A stretch of DNA of 64,000 nt, from the NCBI GenBank assembly GCA_021463165.1, contig JAJTWY010000004.1:1-64000 (forward strand). Direction: 5' to 3'. Each line of letters starts with the position of its first letter. Within the stretch, counting starts at the first letter, position 1. The notes beneath the pieces are model-generated. The model was not told where the DNA came from and searched no databases. It was given only the letters and a program-made list of their open reading frames with translations. Shown one piece after another: positions 8,514 through 15,198 of the stretch. The translations under genes were made by a program, and so were the position numbers. The stretch is from Pyrinomonadaceae bacterium. GTDB taxonomy: Bacteria; Acidobacteriota; Blastocatellia; Pyrinomonadales; Pyrinomonadaceae.

Positions 8514-9441
8514 GAACAGATTCGGTTTTGGCAGACAGCTTTTGTTGAGTGCGGTGCTCTCATCGATCCTGCTCGGATTTGAAGTGCGGCCGGTACAGGC
8601 TCAGTGGACCGTCTTCGACCCAACGCAGTACACCTTACAGCTTGCCAAGAAGATCGAGGAGGCGGCTCGCTGGATCGAGACGATCAATCACTACATCACG
8701 ATGTACGAGAACGCCGTGAAGCAGTACCAGAAGATGGTCGAAAGCGTGACCAATCTGCGCGGGATCCTCGACAAGGTCGAAGAGCAGATCATGCGGCATA
8801 AACAGCTGATCACCACATATGCGACTCTCGGAAGGCTTATCAGCGGAACCTATGAGCTGAAGCGGCGGATCGAGACAACCATCACGAGTCAGATCCATTC
8901 GGTCGTCAATATCTCACGCCGGCTTCGAAACGGGATCTTCGATATGGAAGCGAACAAGCGTGACCTCGACGACTTCTTACGGCACTCGATCGGCCGGCGG
9001 GCGGATGCGCACTTCGTGAACCTACAGCGTCTGGCAAAACTCGATTCAGAGCTCGAACGAATGCTTTATGACCGCGAAATGATCCTTCTGGATCTTGCAA
9101 AGCTTCACGAGGAACGTGAGCGGATCGCTGATGAGACCAGAGCGATCGCCGCCAATCCGGACGCCAATCAGGATGGCGTTCAGTCTCTTATCGACCAGAT
9201 GCTTGCGGTCAACCTACGCATCACCACGGTGGAAGGACAGCTTCGCGAGCTTGAAGCAAAGATACAGGAGAAATTTGTTACCTACGGTCTCAAGATCGAA
9301 CAGATGACGGAATTCGGCAAGGAGATCCGAAAGACCTCAGAAATGATGACAGGCGTCACGCGGGCCTCGGACGATTTTCTGCGCGAACTTGAGAAATGGG
9401 AAGTCTGGAACGACGACGTTTACCAGCGTCCTTTGCCTTAG
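8506..9441 (+). CDS. trbJ: VirB5/TrbJ-like periplasmic T4SS protein
   Basis: A secreted, almost wholly helical protein of 311 residues. The signal peptide ends near residue 33 (VRPVQAQWTV). The start of the mature chain, WTVFDPTQYTLQLAKKIEEA, is the conserved TrbJ opening. Long amphipathic helices follow, suited to coiled-coil packing. TrbJ/VirB5 proteins cap or help assemble the pilus and may contact recipient cells. The ATG overlaps the end of the VirB4-like gene (ATGA-type overlap), and the VirB6/TrbL-like gene follows after 40 bases, reproducing the order E-J-L of P-type systems. Confidence 0.8.
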   Translation: MNKNRFGFGRQLLLSAVLSSILLGFEVRPVQAQWTVFDPTQYTLQLAKKIEEAARWIETINHYITMYENAVKQYQKMVESVTNLRGILDKVEEQIMRHKQLITTYATLGRLISGTYELKRRIETTITSQIHSVVNISRRLRNGIFDMEANKRDLDDFLRHSIGRRADAHFVNLQRLAKLDSELERMLYDREMILLDLAKLHEERERIADETRAIAANPDANQDGVQSLIDQMLAVNLRITTVEGQLRELEAKIQEKFVTYGLKIEQMTEFGKEIRKTSEMMTGVTRASDDFLRELEKWEVWNDDVYQRPLP

Positions 9442-9481
9442 GTCCATTGCCTGAAAATGTATCGACCGGAGTAACGACATC

Positions 9482-11731
9482 ATGAGAACTCAGATGAGAA
9501 GAATATATAACGCGAAGGCGAACTTGCTGCCACCAGTGCTTTTGATCGCGATCCTCCTGGGCACCGGCTGTCTTGAGGGAATCGCTCAGCAGCAGCCGCC
9601 AAGACCCAGACCGCCAAGGGTTCAGGGCGACACGCCCATCGGTACGATTAACGGACAGCCGGTTACCGCGAACGATCTGATCTTGACGATCAATCAAGAT
9701 TCGCCGTTTATGCCCCCGCTCGACGGAGGTCCGGTTCCGACTCTCCAGCAATTCGAAAATCGGTATCCGGCAAATCCCGTTCCCTTGCCGCAACCCAGCC
9801 CGACGATACCACCAAAACCGCCAGCCCCCGGATTCACCGAGCAGATACAGAACCTGATGCGGACCGGGCAGGAGTGGCTGTTCAAGTCGATACTCGACAT
9901 CATCATAAAGCCGTTGATGCCGATACTAACGTTCCTCGCGTGGATCATCGCGAGTTTTGTTCTGATCTTCGCATTTATCAGGAGGTTTCATGACAACCGC
10001 GGTATGGCACCCGAACAGATCGTTGCGTGGGGTATTCGCACGATCGTTTTTATGGTCATTATTGGCGCGAGCCCGTTCGTTATTGACGCACTAACGGTGA
10101 CGGGGAAGTTCTTCGCACGGCCTATCCGTGGCTTCAACCGGCAGATCGTCGCGGAGTTCGATGAGAAAATGAAGAAGTATGTAAAGACCAACTTCGCCGT
10201 CGAAGACCCTAATGCGTTGCTGGCCGAACGGCTGCCTAATGGCGAACCCGGCATTGTCGGAATCATCACCGACAAACAATCAAGTGTCACCGACATCACG
10301 GCGCAGATGAACGTCCTCGGTTGGGACATGCCGCAAATGTTCACGATCATGGTCGTCTCCCAAAACATCATCAAATTCGGTGGCCTTTTTTTGGCCGTTG
10401 CCGGGCTCTTTATCCTGATCGGACTGAAGCTCGCTGCGCCGGTAATGTCGGCTTTTGGTTTTGATGAAAAATTCGCGAACCAGATCTTCTACCCGTTTTG
10501 CTGGGGCGTCGCGACATTCGCTCTTGCGTTCCCGATCGTCAAGGAGGTTACGCTGTACGTCGCGTACGGTCTCGGGCTGATCGCGCTATCCATTTACAAC
10601 GGTGAGACGGTTTTTACTCTCGATCCGGTCACGGCTCAGATCATCACGAATGGGAACTACAACCCGGCGGCGAGTGCTCTGATCGTAACCTTGCTGTTCT
10701 TTGTATCGAGCCTTTGTTTTATTCTCGTCCCGTGGCTGAGCTATCGCGTCCTTCGCGGACAGGTTTACGAAGGCGTATCGCAGATCTCTATGGGCTGGAT
10801 GCTCTCTACGATAGGCACTGCACTCGAAACATACGGTCTGGTGGCGGGGGCCGCTATCAACCGCCAAGCTGAGAATACGCAGATCCAGGGAATCTACAAC
10901 GCCGAGCAGGCTGCCGCGAAAAAGGCCCTTGAGGCTGCGAACCAATCAACGGAGGCTAGGCTAGTTTCCTCTGTCGCCGGCGTCGAAGGAGGACTCGTTA
11001 CAAATCTCGGACATATCCGTGCGAATCAGGTAACGCAGACGCTGCTAGCGGAAGCCAACAAAAACTACGGGCTAGCAAGCAGCGGAGCGGCGACACGGCG
11101 CGAGATTGCGGGAACGCTCGCCGAAGCGCAAGGAACGCGAGAGTCGCGGACATTTGACGGTTGGAAAGAGGTCGAGCTGCGAGGTCAGGGGAATCTGGAG
11201 CGATTCGGAATGAAGACGTACGAATTTACACCGGGAGGCTCGTCGATCGCCGGCACATCAGTTCCGATACGCACCAGCCAGGAACTCTTTGACTGGGCCA
11301 GAGACAAACATCCGATCCAGGACGTCAACAAGCGAATGGATTCGACCACACGAAGCACTGTCGCGCTCCAAAACAACAACACGGACATAGTTGCCGATAC
11401 GAAGGTGAAGGCGAGCAACACATATCAGGGTGAGATCAATCAAGCGCTTGAGTCTCAGGCCGTACAGAGTAAGCAGGCGTTCAATGTTGGCAGCTCGATC
11501 GCTTCATCAAGCAGCAGGCAAGGAGCGGGAATTCAGCTTTCAGGAATCCGTCGATCGGCGGAAATAGAACGAGGCGCAAATCAATTGAATTTCGAAGGAC
11601 GCATCGAATCAGCCTCCATCAATCAGACAGCGGCACTCGAGGCTGCAAGATTAAGAATGGTTTCAACAGTCGTGACGGGTTTCTTCAGGGATATGGATAG
11701 ACGTCTCGAGGAGATGAAGCCGAAATACTAG
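9482..11731 (+). CDS. trbL: VirB6/TrbL-like polytopic T4SS channel protein
   Basis: A polytopic inner-membrane channel component of 749 residues with a GGAG ribosome site before the ATG. The N terminus has a hydrophobic leader with a lipobox-like LLGTGC (near residue 29), then a Pro-rich stretch. Residues of about 140-420 hold five to seven transmembrane helices with the TrbL pattern. The last 290 residues are hydrophilic, Ala/Gln/Ser-rich and predicted helical, probably cytoplasmic or translocated. They end with a conserved tail (ARLRMVSTVVTGFFRDMDRR). That tail recurs as an orphan at 12859-13098. In F- and SXT-type systems the C terminus of the equivalent protein determines entry-exclusion specificity, so the tail may be a variable module; this is inference. 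Confidence 0.8.
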   Translation: MRTQMRRIYNAKANLLPPVLLIAILLGTGCLEGIAQQQPPRPRPPRVQGDTPIGTINGQPVTANDLILTINQDSPFMPPLDGGPVPTLQQFENRYPANPVPLPQPSPTIPPKPPAPGFTEQIQNLMRTGQEWLFKSILDIIIKPLMPILTFLAWIIASFVLIFAFIRRFHDNRGMAPEQIVAWGIRTIVFMVIIGASPFVIDALTVTGKFFARPIRGFNRQIVAEFDEKMKKYVKTNFAVEDPNALLAERLPNGEPGIVGIITDKQSSVTDITAQMNVLGWDMPQMFTIMVVSQNIIKFGGLFLAVAGLFILIGLKLAAPVMSAFGFDEKFANQIFYPFCWGVATFALAFPIVKEVTLYVAYGLGLIALSIYNGETVFTLDPVTAQIITNGNYNPAASALIVTLLFFVSSLCFILVPWLSYRVLRGQVYEGVSQISMGWMLSTIGTALETYGLVAGAAINRQAENTQIQGIYNAEQAAAKKALEAANQSTEARLVSSVAGVEGGLVTNLGHIRANQVTQTLLAEANKNYGLASSGAATRREIAGTLAEAQGTRESRTFDGWKEVELRGQGNLERFGMKTYEFTPGGSSIAGTSVPIRTSQELFDWARDKHPIQDVNKRMDSTTRSTVALQNNNTDIVADTKVKASNTYQGEINQALESQAVQSKQAFNVGSSIASSSSRQGAGIQLSGIRRSAEIERGANQLNFEGRIESASINQTAALEAARLRMVSTVVTGFFRDMDRRLEEMKPKY

Positions 11732-11927
11732 GGGCCGATTCGCCTGAGTTGACGGCCGTTTGACGCGAATAGGTGCTTTCGGCTGGGAAGGCCGTACGGC
11801 AGTAAAGCTCCTTGGAAAGGTAGAGTCAAGAAAAACGCGAGATGAAACATGATCGCGAGACTCTTCAGATCCACGACAGTTCAGACACCTTGAACAAGTC
11901 AGTTATCAGATAGATCTCGTATTTGAA

Positions 11928-12254
11928 TCAATCACTCGATCTAAGATGGAAGTATGCAGGCCCTTCTTTTCCGCCAAAATAAAAAAGTAGTTCGTCGCTC
12001 GCGACGAACTGCTTAAGTTCATATTGGTGTTCGGGCTCATCATAGTAATCTGTCTTGAAAACGTAGGAGTCATCATTCCTTTGCTGAATCACAACTTGAA
12101 GATCGCTGTCTTGCCCGTCAATTTCACGCAATTGGAATCGAATGGATTTCGACGTTTCATTTCCAGTGATGCTCTCGGGCACAGCTTGATAGACGTAACT
12201 GCTGCCGTCGTCTATCCATACAGCGTAAATTGAGCTAATTGAATTAAAATTCAT
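11928..12254 (-). CDS. Hypothetical protein of the trbL-inserted cassette
   Basis: I do not recognise this 108-residue protein. The start is placed at ATG 12254 (MNFNSISSIYAVWIDDG), which overlaps the stop of the preceding gene by 11 bases, a typical translationally coupled pair. It is acidic, without signal peptide or transmembrane helix, and looks beta-rich with many aromatic residues (FKTDYYDEPEHQYELKQF). With its partner it lies opposite in direction to the T4SS genes, between trbL and a second copy of the trbL tail. The stretch appears more A+T-rich than its flanks by eye. An immunity, exclusion or defence role is possible from position only. Confidence 0.6.
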   Translation of the reverse strand: MNFNSISSIYAVWIDDGSSYVYQAVPESITGNETSKSIRFQLREIDGQDSDLQVVIQQRNDDSYVFKTDYYDEPEHQYELKQFVASDELLFYFGGKEGPAYFHLRSSD

Positions 12255-12789
12255 TGCCAAGCAATTCCTCGCCCCGGTTGAATTCCTCTTCGCTAATCGC
12301 AATGAACGACTTATGCATTAGCTCCTGGAGTAGCTCATGACCGACATCCTTGATTTGATTAACGTGAACACCCTCCTGAACTGCACGAGGCTGCTGTCTA
12401 TATCGTATATCCACGCGAGCAGGCCACCGCGGTTGTCCAGAGTCGTACGGCTCGCTAATCACATCGGCCGACGCGTAGACAAACTGATGGCCTGTCGCGT
12501 ACAGAAGTATCTTGTGACCATTATCTATCCATTCGTCTCTCCCAACGGATGAATCGACGAATTCTTCGGTGCGCACCTCGACTGGATCAATAGGCTTCTC
12601 CGTCGTGCCAATCAACTTTAACCAATAAGCCATATTACTTTTCACTCCTGGAACGTCGCAGCCCACCGCATTCAACACAAAACTGGACAACAAACCTACA
12701 CTACCCCCCACGCGGTTGTCGTTCGTATTCCATTCTACGACTTCGAAGTCGGCACGCTCGATCATTTCGATGATCTCCTGCTTGGTCAT
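12244..12789 (-). CDS. EVE/PUA-like domain protein in the trbL cassette
   Basis: A 181-residue soluble protein. Residues 50-170 resemble an EVE (PUA/YTH-superfamily) domain, the modified-base reader module: an early aromatic strand (MAYWLKLIG), a 'hydrophilic-GHKILLYATG' strand, a VYASADVISEPY strand, then RWPARVDIRY and a C-terminal FIAISEEEF. I recognise this by pattern only; no search was possible. The N-terminal 45 residues appear unrelated. EVE proteins often occur beside restriction and antiviral genes. The gene is upstream of, and overlaps, the 108-residue hypothetical gene, with which it forms a two-gene operon on the minus strand. Its promoter must lie in the short space before the orphan trbL tail. 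Confidence 0.55.
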   Translation of the reverse strand: MTKQEIIEMIERADFEVVEWNTNDNRVGGSVGLLSSFVLNAVGCDVPGVKSNMAYWLKLIGTTEKPIDPVEVRTEEFVDSSVGRDEWIDNGHKILLYATGHQFVYASADVISEPYDSGQPRWPARVDIRYRQQPRAVQEGVHVNQIKDVGHELLQELMHKSFIAISEEEFNRGEELLGNEF

Positions 12790-12858
12790 TTTACTTCATT
12801 TCACTCCGTGGTTGGATTCGACCGAGTAGCTGTGTGAGTTCGCCGCGATATCCGAGGA

Positions 12859-13098
12859 GTTGGCATCGCGAGTCAAAGCGGCCGTCAGGGCGCGGGAATT
12901 CAGCTTTCCGTGATTCGACGATCTGCAGATATCGAAAGGGGAGCGAATCAACTGAATTTTGAGGGCCGAAGCGAAGCCCCTTCAATAAACCAGACTGCGG
13001 CAATGGAAGCAGCCCGTCTGCGGATGGTCTCGACCGTCGTAACAGGGTTCTTCAGGGATATGGATAGACGCCTGGAAGAAATGAAACCCAAATACTAA
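12859..13098 (+). pseudogene. Orphan 3' tail of a second trbL-like gene
   Basis: Eighty codons ending in TAA encode a peptide matching the last 80 residues of the TrbL-like protein: shared SGRQGAG, ERGANQLNFEGR and ARLRMVSTVVTGFFRDMDRR. Most differences are synonymous at the DNA level, so this is not a fresh duplication. The first in-frame stop upstream is at about 12835, just before the homology ends, and no start or ribosome site is convincing. It is probably the displaced C terminus left when the present tail and its adjoining cassette were acquired, or the remnant of another T4SS gene. Confidence 0.75.
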
Positions 13099-13117
13099 CC
13101 CAAGGCCTTTTGGTAAT

Positions 13118-15007
13118 TCAGTGCGGCAGCCCCACTCTCCGTAGCAGGTCTGTAAATCGAGGGTCGTCACGTAGGGGGCGAAATTCCGGCCTTGCGATCA
13201 GATAAGCCAAATTTCCGCCGCCGCCTTCATAGGCTTTCTCAAGATACTCGAACGCCTTGTCCCGTTGCCCGAGCCTAGCGGCAACCTGAGCAACGTTAAA
13301 CGGGTTGTATCCGTGTGAGCCCTCGACGACCGGTTCGCTGACCTTGCGCCAGTATGCATCCGGTCCGCCTGTGTGTAGAGCTTCACGTAATTCTGCCATT
13401 CGCTTTCTCGCTTTCTCGGGATCGTCGCCCGTGTATTTCGCGGCCAGTTCATATTCTTGAATCGCCTCTTCAAGCATTCCTGCCTCTTGATAGGCCTGGA
13501 ATAAATTGAAAGAGGTTCTTGGATAGTTCGGATCCTCCTCCTTCAGTCTTTGAAGATATTCGATCGCTCGATCATTCTGTCCTGCATAGAAATAGGCGAT
13601 CCCGAGATCGCTCTTTATCGCCATCGACAGCGGATCGAGCTGTACGGCTTTTTCGTATTCGGCAATGCTCTCATCAAACCGTCCTTTGATCGCCAATAAT
13701 TCAGCGTACCAATGGCGAGCGGTTGCGTCATTCGGGTTGAGTTCGATTGCGAGCTTGTATTCCTGTTCGGCGACGTCCCAATTCCACCCGAGGAAAGATT
13801 CAGCTAACCCTTTAGCGGCATGAGCCTCGCCGAGGCCCGGGTCGATCTCTAATGCCCGCTGAACTGCGCCGCGGACGAAAGTCACCCGGTCTTCGTTGGT
13901 CTTGATAAATTTCAGCTCGCCCATCGCATAGACGTTCGCCAAACCGGCATAGGCCGCGCCAAATGTCGGATCCAGATCGATCGCTTGCTTATAAAAGGTT
14001 TCGGCTTTCTCATATCCTTCGGTCGTGCGCTTGTTCCAGTAGTACCTGCCCTTTAAATAAAGCTGAAATGCCTCGGCGCTGCCCGTTTTTTGTTTTGCAA
14101 GCCGGTTCCGTTGATCCGCCGTCAGCTGTGTCAGCAGTGCCACCGCGATCTCGCGCGATATTTCGGCGGGGAGGTCATAAGCCGCGGACGTAAGCTTACG
14201 GGTGAATTGCCGTCCCCAAATCTGTCTATTTTCTCGCAGATCGACCACCTCGGCATTGACAATGAAATCGTCACCCCGCTTAACTATTCTGCCGGTCACT
14301 AAGGCCTGAACCTTGAGAGCGGACCGGATCGCCTGCAGATCCGTCGCTTTGCCCTTGTACTGAAATACCGAATTGCGGCTTATCACTCGCAAGTTCGGCA
14401 ATTCGGCCAAAGTGTTGATGACGCTATCGGTTAAGCCGTCCGAAAGATACTGGGTCTCCGTGTCGAGATTTTCAAACGGCAGGACGGCGATGGAATCGAT
14501 CTGCCCCGCATCGGCAGGCCCGCCAAGCCCAAGATAATTGAACCCGAGAGCCGTCACTAGAAACAACAAACAAGCTGCTGCAACTATGAGAAGAACTTTC
14601 CGATCCCTAAAGGTCGTGTTGTTGTTTTTTGCCGGCACGATCGCCGATGTTTCTTCGATTTCGACGATCGCTGGGGTGTCATCGACAACCGTCACCTCGC
14701 CGATGAAGCGGTAGCCTTTACGCGGCAGGTTTTCTATGAACGTCGGCTTTTTCGGGTCGTCGGCCAAAAGTTTGCGTATCGAGGTCACCGCCACGGTCAG
14801 GCTGTTGTCCTCGACGAACGTGTCGGCCCAAACCGTGTCAAAAAACTCCTGCCTTGTAACTATCTGTCCCGCGCGTTCGACCAATAGCCGCAAAACGTCA
14901 AACGTACGGCGGTTGATCGGGAGATTCTCGCCATTTCGGCAAAGCGTCTCTTCGGCGGAATTAACCCGAAATTCGCCGAACTCGAAAATATGGGAGGGTT
15001 CACTCAT
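13118..15007 (-). CDS. Winged-helix transcription regulator with TolB-like and TPR domains
   Basis: A membrane-anchored regulator of the CadC/ToxR-like type that is very common in Acidobacteriota. Its 629 residues show: an OmpR-type winged helix at residues 5-100 (FGEFRVNSAEETLCRNGE, then SLTVAVTSIRKLLADDP and PRKGYRFIGEV); one transmembrane helix near 135-155; a FlgO/TolB-like nucleotide-binding-like domain (SIAVLPFENLDTETQYLSDG) at about 170-290; and six or more TPR units from 310 to the end (for example AFQLYLKGRYYWNKRT). It is divergent from the TPR gene at 15199, and a perfect inverted repeat lies in the shared 191-base intergenic region, so autoregulation and control of the neighbour are plausible. 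Confidence 0.85.
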   Translation of the reverse strand: MSEPSHIFEFGEFRVNSAEETLCRNGENLPINRRTFDVLRLLVERAGQIVTRQEFFDTVWADTFVEDNSLTVAVTSIRKLLADDPKKPTFIENLPRKGYRFIGEVTVVDDTPAIVEIEETSAIVPAKNNNTTFRDRKVLLIVAAACLLFLVTALGFNYLGLGGPADAGQIDSIAVLPFENLDTETQYLSDGLTDSVINTLAELPNLRVISRNSVFQYKGKATDLQAIRSALKVQALVTGRIVKRGDDFIVNAEVVDLRENRQIWGRQFTRKLTSAAYDLPAEISREIAVALLTQLTADQRNRLAKQKTGSAEAFQLYLKGRYYWNKRTTEGYEKAETFYKQAIDLDPTFGAAYAGLANVYAMGELKFIKTNEDRVTFVRGAVQRALEIDPGLGEAHAAKGLAESFLGWNWDVAEQEYKLAIELNPNDATARHWYAELLAIKGRFDESIAEYEKAVQLDPLSMAIKSDLGIAYFYAGQNDRAIEYLQRLKEEDPNYPRTSFNLFQAYQEAGMLEEAIQEYELAAKYTGDDPEKARKRMAELREALHTGGPDAYWRKVSEPVVEGSHGYNPFNVAQVAARLGQRDKAFEYLEKAYEGGGGNLAYLIARPEFRPLRDDPRFTDLLRRVGLPH

Positions 15008-15053
15008 TTCTTACCAGTTTTCCCTAAATCGCCTAAACTCAAAAGCTTGGAAA

Positions 15054-15074
15054 TTGTGAAACAGGATTTCACAA
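15054..15074. promoter_or_regulatory. Candidate operator between regulator and TPR gene
   Basis: A perfect inverted repeat, TTGTGAAA-CAGGA-TTTCACAA, lies 47 bases upstream of the winged-helix regulator start, within the 15008-15198 divergent intergenic region. The remaining sequence is A+T-rich (about 15160-15185) and probably holds promoters. Dyads with 8-base arms and a short spacer suit a dimeric DNA-binding protein. Binding by the adjacent regulator is an inference. Confidence 0.5.
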
Positions 15075-15198
15075 CTATTTCACCGATCTTTAAGGACTTT
15101 TTCCGGCATTAGAGATATGGTCAAGCCCAAATCGTTTTCGTATTCGATGCAAATGCATTCGATTTTATTACATTTTTTGTTCGCCCCTCACTGCCCAT

